64,000 nucleotides of DNA. Source: Dyella sp. A6 (GTDB taxonomy: Bacteria; Pseudomonadota; Gammaproteobacteria; Xanthomonadales; Rhodanobacteraceae). The notes beneath the pieces were generated by a model. The model worked only from the letters and a program-made list of their open reading frames with translations, did no database searches and was not told where the DNA came from. Made by a program: the position numbers and the translations under genes. The stretch's first letter is position 1, and each line of letters begins with the position of its first letter. Below are positions 9,090 through 16,882 of the stretch, piece after piece. Location of the stretch: the NCBI RefSeq assembly GCF_036320485.1, contig NZ_CP132911.1, positions 3,100,001 through 3,164,000 on the forward strand, in the 5' to 3' direction.

Positions 9090-10199
9090 TTAGCTGCCGG
9101 TCTCGCATAAACGCCCATGACATATCCGAGCGCGGTATCGGCTTGGGGATTCGCCAGTCCAGCGACGGAACGCACGGGTGAGGTTTGCTGCATCGGCATA
9201 TCCTCGTCGACCCGCGATTTCGTCTACGGTCATGGTCGTATTCACGACATCCTCCATGACCTCCCACTTGCGCGCCTCATCGACCAGATTACGGAACTGG
9301 ATGCCGTGAATGCGTAGCCGACGCTTGAGCGCACTGCTTGACATACATAGCAATGACGCGACTTCATCCTGGCTCAAATAGCTGCCATCTCCCCGAGCGA
9401 GAATCAGCCTTGTGCGAGCTAATAAACTAGCATTGAAGCCATATCGATGGCGATCCCTTTCACACTGATGCCTTGATCTCCTCAAGGACGCAGCATTTGC
9501 GCTTGGTAGTCGCAAGTCAAGATATTGAATGGGTATTCGCACTAGGCACAATTTTGTATCAAAGCGCACATCCATGAGCCGTTTCTGATAGGCACTGAAG
9601 TATTCAGGCTCACTTTCAGGAAACCAGAGCTCGACATCCGGAAGACTCTGCTGCGTTAACTGCTCACCTAGCCGAGCCGTTATTGTCGCTATGCGCTCAA
9701 GAGCAGAGCGGCGCATAAGGCCACCAACCGACAAGTCATGGATTTGGAGCTCTACAACTCTGCGTTGTTCATGCAAATGTATGCCGAATGAGGTCGTACA
9801 AAGGCTCAGATACCGCTCCCACAACTCTAACGCCTCGCGCAAAGTAGCACTGCTCATGAGGGCTAGTCCCAAGATGCCGTGCCAGGTCATTGTGCTGCTT
9901 AGCCCAAGCTCAAAACCGATGCCTCGGTTCCCAGTCAGACGCGCTGCATTCTCCAGCAGCACGGCATCCTGCTGCGTTGTTAGACGGAGATCGGCATCAA
10001 AGTAATCCAGATCGACCCCTATGCCACCTGTCACTTCCCGCAGTGCTATGCCGTACTTATCAAGAACCTGAACAAGACCCGCCAGATATTCAGCGGATAC
10101 ATCCGCCCCACACCACTTGCTCATGCTAGTTGCCCCCAGAGTGAGAAAGCAGCCTCTAGCTGCCCTAGGCATACTGGGTTGCCTAGACACATCACTCAT
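9090..10199 (-). CDS. AraC-family regulator with Arabinose_bd-type N-terminus
   Basis: 369 residues. The N-terminal domain (residues about 30-220, ending near YFSAYQKRLMDVRFDT) is the ligand-sensing type seen in OruR/ArgR-like regulators. The C-terminus holds two helix-turn-helix units (LSQDEVASLLCMSSSALKRRL and MTVDEIAGRRGYADAANLTRAF) followed by WTGESPSRYR, the AraC signature. The start may be the internal ATG at SMSKWCGAD, as the first 25 residues look dispensable. The target is unknown: no gene is divergent from it except IS debris. Confidence 0.88.
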   Translation of the reverse strand: MSDVSRQPSMPRAARGCFLTLGATSMSKWCGADVSAEYLAGLVQVLDKYGIALREVTGGIGVDLDYFDADLRLTTQQDAVLLENAARLTGNRGIGFELGLSSTMTWHGILGLALMSSATLREALELWERYLSLCTTSFGIHLHEQRRVVELQIHDLSVGGLMRRSALERIATITARLGEQLTQQSLPDVELWFPESEPEYFSAYQKRLMDVRFDTKLCLVRIPIQYLDLRLPSANAASLRRSRHQCERDRHRYGFNASLLARTRLILARGDGSYLSQDEVASLLCMSSSALKRRLRIHGIQFRNLVDEARKWEVMEDVVNTTMTVDEIAGRRGYADAANLTRAFRRWTGESPSRYRARICHGRLCETGS

Positions 10200-10249
10200 G
10201 CGCTAAATATGCTCCCGACGTGTGACTTCTATGACTTCCACGAGAAATC

Positions 10250-10407
10250 AAAGCGATTCGGACATACAACGACTTCGGGACATCGAAGCCGAGCATGCCA
10301 AGCTCAAGCGGATGTATGCCGAACTGGCGATGGAGAACCATGCGCTGAAGGATCCCATCGCAAAAAATGTATGGTCCGCCCCGGTCTGCAAGGACCGCGG
10401 TCGTTGA
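10250..10407 (+). pseudogene. IS3-family OrfA remnant
   Basis: The frame reads DIQRLRDIEAEHAKLKRMYA, then ELAMENHALKDPIAKN. This is the conserved coiled-coil C-terminus of IS3-family OrfA, just before where OrfB should begin. Neither the N-terminal helix-turn-helix nor any OrfB is present, so it is a short relic. Confidence 0.7.
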
Positions 10408-10564
10408 CGAAAGGCAGTTTGCACAAATGTATCCGGCCTCTCGCGAGTCAGCCGCTTTTGGCGACCAGGCCATGATGAAATTCGCACGCAGCATTCCTAA
10501 TAAACGGTTCGGGCCCGATGCCCGCTTTTTTGCCAGGATTACGCTACGCCGATCGACTGTTTCG
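10408..10564. other. Gene-free stretch between IS3 and IS110 relics
   Basis: No coding signal. It contains a terminator-like hairpin at 10510-10531 and otherwise looks like transposon debris. Confidence 0.4.
10510..10531 (+). terminator. Rho-independent terminator-like hairpin
   Basis: Stem CGGGC, loop CCGAT, stem GCCCG, followed by C and six T. It points rightward. No intact gene precedes it, so it is probably left over from a lost gene. Confidence 0.5.
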
Positions 10565-11652
10565 TCATCTCCCTACGGGCTTCGCAAACGCGGTGAAGAA
10601 AAGCAGTGAAGCAAGGCTACTCAGGCGCTGGTAGAGTCCGCCGGGTCGGGTAATCACGGCCCTAGCCATACGTGCCATCTTATTGGCCAGGGCCACTGTG
10701 ACCTTGTTGAAATGCGCTCGCTGGCTGAGTTGGTCGAGCCACGTGCCCAAGCGGTTTCGGGTTCGGTCTATGTGCATGACGCATGACCTGGCGCCATGGA
10801 TGAGTAGGCGACGAACGTAGCTGTTGCCACGTTTGCTCACTCCGAGCAGCGTCGGCTTGCCGCCTGTCGAGTACTGCGCAGGTACTAGGCCGAGCCATGC
10901 CGATAAATCTCGCCCCCCGCTTGAACTGGCGCGCATCGCCCACGGCTGCCAGCAGCGCAGTCGCCGTCAGGGCACCGATACCAGGAATGGTCATGAGTCG
11001 ACGTGCCATATCGTTCCGATCGGCCAACGCGGCCACCTCATCGGAAAGTTGCTGGATATGACCTTCGAGTTCGTTGAGGTACTGACGTAACATCCCCAGC
11101 AACTGGCGCATCGAAGGCGTCATTTTCGGCATCCTCAAGGACCTGTGGCAGGTCCAACTTGAACGCGCCGGCACCGCCACGCAAGGCAACCCCATACTCA
11201 AGCAGCAAGCCGCGCATCTGGCTGATCAGCGCGGTGCGCTGATACACCATCATGTCGCGTGCCCGATGCATGGCTTGCACGTCCACCTGCTCGACGCGTT
11301 TGACGATGACAAAGCGCATCGTTGGCCGTGTCGCGGCCTCGGCAATGGCTTCTGCGTCGACGCTGTCATTCTTGTTGAACTTTACGTACGGCTTGACGAA
11401 CTGCGCGGGGATGATACGAACGGTGTGTCCATACGCCTGCAGCTTACGCGCCAGCCACTGCGAGCCAGGGCAGGCTTCCATGGCAATAACTGCGACCGGT
11501 ACATTGCTGAAGAACTGCAGCAGAGTGTCCCGCTTGAGCTTCGTACGCAGTTCCGAATGGCCCGATTTGTCCAGGCCGGAGATATGAAAGAGATTCTTGC
11601 CGATGTCGATGCCGTAGGTAGCGACATGCTGAGCTTCAGCGAGGTGGCGCAT
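10565..11652 (-). pseudogene. IS110-family transposase, frameshifted
   Basis: Three frames on the minus strand together give a full IS110 transposase. The N-terminal DEDD-type domain (VATYGIDIGKNLFHISGLD, later KNDSVDAEAIAEA) reads from 11652. The middle (MTIPGIGALTATALLAAVGD) is in a second frame, and the C-terminus (DLSAWLGLVPAQYSTGGKP, then VSKRGNSYVRRLLIHGAR) is in a third. The breaks fall near 11126 and in a run of six C at 10913-10918; one base fewer there would rejoin the frames. The second break could be a sequencing slip, but the first still disables the gene. Confidence 0.88.
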
Positions 11653-11799
11653 GGTCGAATCCTCCATCGAAGGGAGTGGCGATTATCTCGCCGAGGAGGG
11701 GGCGGACCATCTCATTAATGTAAACCCGGCGCACAAGCGCCCGCTGTTGGCATGGTTGATGGATCGCCCAAGCCCGGTGGGTAATCATCTTGTCCTTGA

Positions 11800-11988
11800 G
11801 CACTGAAGTATCGCAATCCCGAGAATGCCGCCCAGAACTGGTCAGGCCGAAACAACCGCCCTGCGTGGTTTGTCGAGGCACTGAAAAACCAAGGCATGAC
11901 TGCTGACAGCCTGCTCATCGCTGGCCCAGCTGATAAGAATGTATCGCAAGGTGCTTCATGGGGAGTGCAGCACAGGCCAGCCCCTTGA
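11800..11988 (+). pseudogene. C-terminal fragment of an H-NS-family gene
   Basis: In frame from 11806 it reads KYRNPENAAQNWSGRNNRPA, then WFVEALKNQGMTADSLLI, up to a TGA at 11986-11988. This is the DNA-binding C-terminus of an XrvA/H-NS-like protein, closely matching the intact copy at 22189-22608. A TGA at 11797-11799 precedes it, and the N-terminal oligomerisation half is missing. It abuts the IS110 end, so an insertion probably destroyed a second H-NS paralogue. Confidence 0.8.
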
Positions 11989-12060
11989 GCTCGGTAATCA
12001 GATCAGTCATGGGCCACAACGGCGTCTAAGATGTCCTGCCTTCCTCAAGAGAAATCTTTG

Positions 12061-12963
12061 ATGCAGCAGCTTGACTCCGCCGTCGTAGATTTTATCGCCC
12101 ACTGCAGGCACGCCAAAGCCCTTTCCCCGCACACAGTAAGGGCTTACACACAAGATCTAGCAGACTTCTCCTCATTCGCCCCCCAAGGAAGAAGCATCAG
12201 TAAGGCCAGTGATTCCGACGTAGAGCAGTACCTTCAGGGTCTTAACCGACGGGGGCTCAGTCCCGCGACCATCAAACGACGCCTGGGATGCCTTAAGGTA
12301 TTCTTCCAGTGGCTCGCTTCAACCAAAACCATTTCGTGCAACCCACTCGAACAATTCAAATTGACCATCAAACAAGTCCGCCGACTCCCACGAGCCATCT
12401 CAAGAAAAGAGCTCAGGGAACTCGTGCATGTGGCATCCAACGCAAATAAGGTAACGCCCAGCGGCGCAACAGACCTCGGCATCCTCTTGATGGCGACCAC
12501 TGGCATCCGGGTTGCCGAACTCGTTGGCTTGAGACTCGATGATATCGACACGATTGATGGCCAGGTTCTGATACATGGCAAAGGGAGTCGTGAGCGCACA
12601 GTCTTTGTAACGAACACAGATCTCCTTAAGAAACTAAAAACACATGCCACCGAACGCCTAAAAGCATCCGGCATCGACGGGCACCTGTTCGTCAACCAGC
12701 GGGGAACCCCACTTACACCGGCAGCCTTCCGGGCCCGCGTGCGCAAGACATGCGATGCGTCAAAAGTCAAACGCCACGTTACCCCCCATATGCTCCGACA
12801 CACAGCGGCCACATTGCTCCTTGAGGAGGGCGTCGACGTCCGCATCGTCCAGCGCTTACTTGGACACCAGAGCATATCTACCACCGAGATCTATACCCAT
12901 GTAGCCGACATGACGCTTCGCAAAGCCCTCCTACAAGCGGATTTGGCAAAGTACCTGAACTGA
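12061..12963 (+). CDS. Xer-like tyrosine recombinase
   Basis: 300 residues from the ATG at 12061 (MQQLDSAVVD); another ATG at 12031 would add ten residues. The N-terminal SAM-like core-binding domain is residues 1-100. The catalytic domain has R150 (TTGIRVAEL), K174 (HGKGSRERT), H243 and R246 (HMLRH), H269 (LLGHQS) and Y278 (TEIYTHV), so it should be active. In length and arrangement it resembles XerC/XerD and integron-associated recombinases more than phage integrases. Its stop is 2 bp from an 8-7-8 inverted repeat, which fits a recombinase core site, and the two genes beyond are flanked by that sequence. I infer it acts on those sites. Confidence 0.92.
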   Translation: MQQLDSAVVDFIAHCRHAKALSPHTVRAYTQDLADFSSFAPQGRSISKASDSDVEQYLQGLNRRGLSPATIKRRLGCLKVFFQWLASTKTISCNPLEQFKLTIKQVRRLPRAISRKELRELVHVASNANKVTPSGATDLGILLMATTGIRVAELVGLRLDDIDTIDGQVLIHGKGSRERTVFVTNTDLLKKLKTHATERLKASGIDGHLFVNQRGTPLTPAAFRARVRKTCDASKVKRHVTPHMLRHTAATLLLEEGVDVRIVQRLLGHQSISTTEIYTHVADMTLRKALLQADLAKYLN

Positions 12964-12965
12964 GC

Positions 12966-12988
12966 GCTGATAACTAGGAATTATCAGC
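12966..12988. other. Putative tyrosine-recombinase core site (left)
   Basis: Arms GCTGATAA and TTATCAGC are perfect inverted complements separated by a 7-bp spacer, CTAGGAA. Two 8-bp arms around a 6-8 bp spacer is the usual layout of Xer/Int core sites. The spacer also supplies AGGAA as a ribosome-binding site for the ATG at 12990. Confidence 0.6.
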
Positions 12989-12997
12989 AATGGGTGA
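12969..12997 (+). repeat. 29-bp inverted repeat, left copy
   Basis: Identical to the reverse complement of 15634-15662. It covers most of the core-site palindrome and continues into CAATGGGTGA, which contains a start codon. Weaker similarity carries on for a few codons (MGEVH here, MGELH in the right copy). Confidence 0.95.
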
Positions 12998-13007
12998 AGT
13001 GCATTGA
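12990..13007 (+). CDS. Five-codon leader ORF in the repeat
   Basis: ATG GGT GAA GTG CAT TGA (MGEVH). AGGAA at 12976-12980 is suitably spaced. Its TGA overlaps the TTG that opens the next gene, giving a start-stop overlap typical of translational coupling. It looks like the stub of the start region used by the pentapeptide-repeat gene at the other repeat copy. Whether it is translated is not known. Confidence 0.4.
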   Translation: MGEVH

Positions 13008-14221
13008 ACGCATGCGATTTTGAGTTGAGCGCTACCCCGCGCTACGCTAAAGATGACTACGAAGACGTCAATGCTGAATTCTTCAATGACATACTGCGAA
13101 CCAAGACTTGGTCATCGCTACCGGCCGGCTGGCATAATCCAAAAAGCGTTGCCGCTGAGACATTCCCACTTCAACAAGCCAATTTCGCAGATGGCTTGCA
13201 GTACGCTTTAGACGAAGGTTTTGCTCTAGGTGAGTTCAAAGAAGCCATCCTGAGCGTTCTGGGGCGTTGGGAGGCGCGAACAATGGCCTGGGGGGAGTTA
13301 ACTATTTGCCCATCCGTTTCCACGGCAAACCTCGTCGTTTTGAGTGCACTCAAAGTCCGTGGATATCGGCACATCTGCTTCGAAAGCCCGGCCTATTTTG
13401 CGACCCCCATTCAAGCAGAGATGCTGGGCTTTGAGGTCCGAAGGGTCTCAGGCACACTCGCGGACGACTTCGAGATTCCAGGGAGATCGTTCATCGAATC
13501 CTTTCCGGGTACGCGCAAAGTGTTGTGGCTCACCCAGCCCCGCTTCGGACTTGGAACCAATCAAGACTTGTACGCACTTCGTGAACTGGCGTCGCAGTTG
13601 TCGCCTGACGATGTCCTCGTCTTCGATGAAGCCGCAGAACAGATGTTCCCCAGTGTCTTATCCGCAATTGGGCCAACATCTTGCACCATTCTTCGTACTC
13701 GTGGACTGATGAAAGGCATCGGTATGAACGGCATGCGCCTAGCTACCATTCTTCACCCGCATGACTGGCGAGCCGATATGGAGCTGATGCTGGAGCCATG
13801 TGGCGCATCTTTGGACCGCTTTAGCCTGAGAAATTTTGTGATCTTCGCAGACTCGCCGCAGCTCTTGCCGTCGCTGCTTGAAACTGCAAACAGGCAAGCA
13901 AGCCGTCTGCGGAAGGAGGTCGAGCTCACTACTCTCGGCACCTGGGCAAAGCCCACGCTTCTAATCAATGGCTACATTGGTTCAGTGGTGTTGGACTTTC
14001 GGGGACTTCCTGGTGACTACGCGTCAAAGCGTCGAGCCTTTCTGTACTACTGTAGAAAGCAACGCATGCCAGTTGTCATGCGGGCAAGCATAGGCTTCCC
14101 TCACGACGACGCGTGGGAGGCCATCCGCCTGAATTACTTTACGTCTGAGGAGAATGTTTCTCGATCTGCCGTGACCTTGGTTAGTGCTTATGAATACCTT
14201 TCTGAGCGTCTTGCTCGCTAG
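13004..14221 (+). CDS. PLP-dependent aminotransferase-like protein (fold type I)
   Basis: 405 residues from a TTG at 13004; no ATG or GTG is in frame between the stop at 12995 and this codon. The layout is a class I/II aminotransferase: large domain with FESPAYFA, the VLWLTQPRFGLGTN segment equivalent to the NPxNPTG region, DVLVFDEAAEQM (PLP pyridine-binding Asp), and RTRGLMKGIGMNGMRLATIL, where K is the likely Schiff-base lysine and R the phosphate ligand. The substrate is unknown. It lies directly downstream of the recombinase and converges with the pentapeptide-repeat gene, overlapping it tail to tail by 41 bp. Codon use is AT-richer than the core genes. Confidence 0.75.
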   Translation: MNACDFELSATPRYAKDDYEDVNAEFFNDILRTKTWSSLPAGWHNPKSVAAETFPLQQANFADGLQYALDEGFALGEFKEAILSVLGRWEARTMAWGELTICPSVSTANLVVLSALKVRGYRHICFESPAYFATPIQAEMLGFEVRRVSGTLADDFEIPGRSFIESFPGTRKVLWLTQPRFGLGTNQDLYALRELASQLSPDDVLVFDEAAEQMFPSVLSAIGPTSCTILRTRGLMKGIGMNGMRLATILHPHDWRADMELMLEPCGASLDRFSLRNFVIFADSPQLLPSLLETANRQASRLRKEVELTTLGTWAKPTLLINGYIGSVVLDFRGLPGDYASKRRAFLYYCRKQRMPVVMRASIGFPHDDAWEAIRLNYFTSEENVSRSAVTLVSAYEYLSERLAR

Positions 14222-15641
14222 AAAGAAGGTCAACCAGTACCCTTCGGACTTTTTGAAAAAATGCGACACTCATACTCAACTGAAGGCCCAAAAGAAAAGA
14301 GTTGGGCAGAAGCGTTTTTACGCTTAACTGATACTCCCCACTCTTCGAGGGCATGAGACCCATTGATATGGCGAACACGTCATTGCTTACTTTGACCTTC
14401 GCGCCACCTTCCTCGCCAAGACGGGGCGTTTTCGACAGGCTCACCTTGAATCTTGTAGATAGGAAGGCCGCCACAAAGCCGACCAGCGCCTTGTGATTCA
14501 CAAAGCCAAGTGCTAGATCTATCGGTGAATTTCTTGGCCGAACCGATTCTACTTCGATGCCATTGATGCCGACTTCAGCAAACCAATTTCGGAAGTAGTC
14601 TTCATCAAGGGGGCCTACAGCGGCGACATGAAGAATCTTGGTTTCTGCGAAGGCGGCAGACCAGTTCTCCACAGCCTCCAAGAACGCTGTAGCATGCCTG
14701 GCAAGAACCCAATGTATTCCTGCGACCTCTTGATAGAGCCCAGCCGCTTCTGGCCTTTGCTCGAGAAATTTCAGAATCTCAAAGTTCCGAGAGTGAAGAA
14801 TGAGCAATGGGTAGACCGGCAGACGGTCTCGCTCAAAGAGCGCGACGAGGAACTGAGCAAAAGAAGAAAGTTGTGCACCAAAGCTGGCCTGTACGGCGAC
14901 ATCGCTCTTCCAGTTTCGAAGATCCAGCGCAGATTCAAATGCCCCCTCGTCCGCCTCGAGATTCTCCGTCTCAAAGTTTCGATATCGCAAGTACTCAACC
15001 GGGCTTAGTTCGCTCTCTGAAGCGATTTCGCCAAGCGCTGACCACTCGCATTTAACATCCTCGCCCATCGACGTGCGTGTCACCAGGCTGCAGTGTTGGA
15101 ACTCACTCTTGAGAAGTCCGAAGTTTCCAAAAATTAGCCGGGCGTCGATGTCCATCGACGCCCAAGCCGTATCAATTAGGAGGCTGCTTTCGATGACGCG
15201 ATTGGATGTCTCGCAGCTGAAGAACGAAGATTTCTCCAAATGGCTGCTTTTTATAATGATATGTTTTAGATCGCACCGGTCGAAGACGCATTCTTTGAAC
15301 ACGCAGTCACTAATGCCCGTGTCTGGGAAACGGCACTCGATAAATTCACAGCGCTCAAACGAGTTAGTGATAAAAGATGCGTGTCCTAGATCGCAGTTAT
15401 CAAACACGACATCGGTTACCCGGCAGTCTTTCCAATCGCACCGGTCTAAGTCGATGTTTCGGAACTCTGCGTCATGAATTCGGCTCTCGGCGAAGTTGCC
15501 CGAAAACTGCTGCCAGGGCGCGAACGTGCCAGTCAGTCGCAGACGTCTGACATCATTGCCGACTCGAGGAATATCCCGTATCAATCCACCCGCAATGCTG
15601 GTAAGCCCCTGATCATCAACATATACGTGAAGCTCACCCAT
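14181..15641 (-). CDS. Pentapeptide-repeat protein with unknown C-terminal domain
   Basis: 486 residues. About residues 40-200 are pentapeptide-like repeats (AEFRNIDLDRCDWKDCRVTD, then FDNCDLGHASF, CEFIECRF, CVFDRCDL), predicting a right-handed quadrilateral beta-helix. Residues 250-486 form an unrecognised domain with two hydrophobic helices (ALVGFVAAFL, FLLGLQLSMSVAFF), perhaps membrane-associated. The ATG at 15641 and its AGGAA site lie inside the right copy of the 29-bp inverted repeat. Pentapeptide proteins range from gyrase protection to effector scaffolds, so no function is assigned. It is the other half of the convergent cassette. Confidence 0.75.
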   Translation of the reverse strand: MGELHVYVDDQGLTSIAGGLIRDIPRVGNDVRRLRLTGTFAPWQQFSGNFAESRIHDAEFRNIDLDRCDWKDCRVTDVVFDNCDLGHASFITNSFERCEFIECRFPDTGISDCVFKECVFDRCDLKHIIIKSSHLEKSSFFSCETSNRVIESSLLIDTAWASMDIDARLIFGNFGLLKSEFQHCSLVTRTSMGEDVKCEWSALGEIASESELSPVEYLRYRNFETENLEADEGAFESALDLRNWKSDVAVQASFGAQLSSFAQFLVALFERDRLPVYPLLILHSRNFEILKFLEQRPEAAGLYQEVAGIHWVLARHATAFLEAVENWSAAFAETKILHVAAVGPLDEDYFRNWFAEVGINGIEVESVRPRNSPIDLALGFVNHKALVGFVAAFLSTRFKVSLSKTPRLGEEGGAKVKVSNDVFAISMGLMPSKSGEYQLSVKTLLPNSFLLGLQLSMSVAFFQKVRRVLVDLLSSEQDAQKGIHKH

Positions 15642-15662
15642 TGCTGATAATTCCTAGTTATC
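15634..15662 (-). repeat. 29-bp inverted repeat, right copy
   Basis: Exact inverted match of 12969-12997. Here the outer arm is imperfect (GACGATAA against TTATCAGC), while the spacer and inner arm match the left site. It carries the ribosome-binding site and start codon of the pentapeptide-repeat gene. Confidence 0.95.
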
Positions 15663-15684
15663 GTCGCTGGTGAAATTTTGCTTC

Positions 15685-15921
15685 TTAACTAAAAGCAGCG
15701 CAACCTGCTGGCCCTTGGCTAAGCGTGACAGGTTGCCGCTGTTCGTACCGCATCGAATAGAACACGTACAAGATGCAGGCGACGACCAAGTAACCCACAC
15801 CTCCGACCACGAAACAGAATGAACAGTAGCTGAACACCCGCCTACATCGAACCCCCTCCCTGTTGATTGTCGAGGCAGCACCCCCCATTGCATGTACCGC
15901 CGGCTCGCCGGTGTTGTTCAC
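15685..15921 (-). CDS. Small single-span membrane protein
   Basis: 78 residues from a GTG at 15921, preceded by GGAGA at good spacing. It has a cysteine-rich stretch (CRRVFSYCSFC) and one strong membrane helix (FVVGGVGYLVVACILYVFY), then a polar tail. No family is recognised. It diverges from the AlpA-like gene of the mobilisable element and may belong to it. Confidence 0.5.
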   Translation of the reverse strand: MNNTGEPAVHAMGGAASTINREGVRCRRVFSYCSFCFVVGGVGYLVVACILYVFYSMRYEQRQPVTLSQGPAGCAAFS

Positions 15922-16064
15922 TTCATGTCTCCGTTATAGCGGCGTAAGCCGCCACTGCAGCTCCGCTGCATTACTCCACTCAAAAGACATAGCGCACGCG
16001 CGCACCGCCCTCGGCCGCCCTCGGGCAGGCATAGGCCTTCTTTTGTCTTCTCTAGGAGATTTAC

Positions 16065-16487
16065 ATGATGTTGAACGACCGCCCCAATGGGGCAGCACGA
16101 ATCGATAGTCGCAACATTCGGCGTGGCTGCGCTTTCAAGAAGGCGCACAACACTATCAATTCCCCCACCCCAGCGGCCCCACGAGGCCGGTACACACTCG
16201 ATGTCTTGACTTTGGGTGACATCTCCGAGCGCATGAACCGCTCAAGGTCATGGCTGTACGCTAACAATATCGTCCCGTTGCTGGACTCGGCCGGGAAGCA
16301 CATCAATGCCAACAAGCCGACGCCCTTCCCGTGGGTGCAACTCCCTTTGCCATTCAACGAAGTCGGCGAGCGGCTCTGGCAAGCAACTCAAGTGGATGAA
16401 TGGGCGATCGAAATCTTCACTCGGGGCCGTCACGAGCGGCTCGCCTCTTCCGATGGTTCGCTCCAGCTCTCGCGGGAGGTGCGGTGA
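16065..16487 (+). CDS. AlpA-like helix-turn-helix regulator of a mobile element
   Basis: 140 residues; ATGATG preceded by AGGAG at 16051. The core LTLGDISERMNRSRSWLYAN is a MerR/AlpA-type helix-turn-helix, and PFNEVGERLWQATQVDEWA matches the (F/P)P.P...G....W...E(V/I).W motif of AlpA proteins. AlpA-like proteins regulate integration or excision genes of prophages and islands. The stop overlaps the next ATG (TGATG), so genes 16065-18450 form one operon. Confidence 0.65.
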   Translation: MMLNDRPNGAARIDSRNIRRGCAFKKAHNTINSPTPAAPRGRYTLDVLTLGDISERMNRSRSWLYANNIVPLLDSAGKHINANKPTPFPWVQLPLPFNEVGERLWQATQVDEWAIEIFTRGRHERLASSDGSLQLSREVR

Positions 16488-16882
16488 TGGATCCCGTCAA
16501 CGAGCTGACCCAACACCGCTACGCAGAGGAAAAGCCTGCGGCCACGGCAGAGGACATCATAGCGGCACTCGATACGCTAGAGCCTGACGCTGACTCGCAA
16601 GCAGCCATGCTTATCGCGGCTACCTTTCCTGCACTCAAGCAGGCAATGGATCGCGGCAACTCCAAGCAACGGATTCTCGCGCTGCTGAGCGATAAGGGCG
16701 TCACCTTGCATCCGAAAAAGTTCGACAGGCTGTTCAATGCGGAACTGAACGCACGCAATGAACGCGGCGAACGCTTCTGCTGCGTGACATGCGGCCAATC
16801 GATCACTAAGCAAAAGGACCGAGGGAGTACGAGCGTCACCTCGTCTGATCACGACGACCGCGCCAAAAGGGGAGAAGCATGA
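16487..16882 (+). CDS. Hypothetical protein of the mobilisable element
   Basis: 131 residues from the ATG at 16487 (MDPVNELTQHRYAEE), which overlaps the previous stop. It is mainly helical, with KQRILALLSDKGVTLHPKKF resembling a small DNA-binding unit, and CCVTCGQ near the C-terminus, a possible half zinc site. Genes like this commonly sit between alpA and DUF3987 genes. The function is unknown. The downstream gene starts inside its stop (ATGA). Confidence 0.6.
   Translation: MDPVNELTQHRYAEEKPAATAEDIIAALDTLEPDADSQAAMLIAATFPALKQAMDRGNSKQRILALLSDKGVTLHPKKFDRLFNAELNARNERGERFCCVTCGQSITKQKDRGSTSVTSSDHDDRAKRGEA

Noticed and set aside
12990..13007. The repeat as an integron attC site
   Set aside because: The arms and spacer do not show the conserved attC core-site consensus, and the cargo genes are inverted to each other rather than in one direction.
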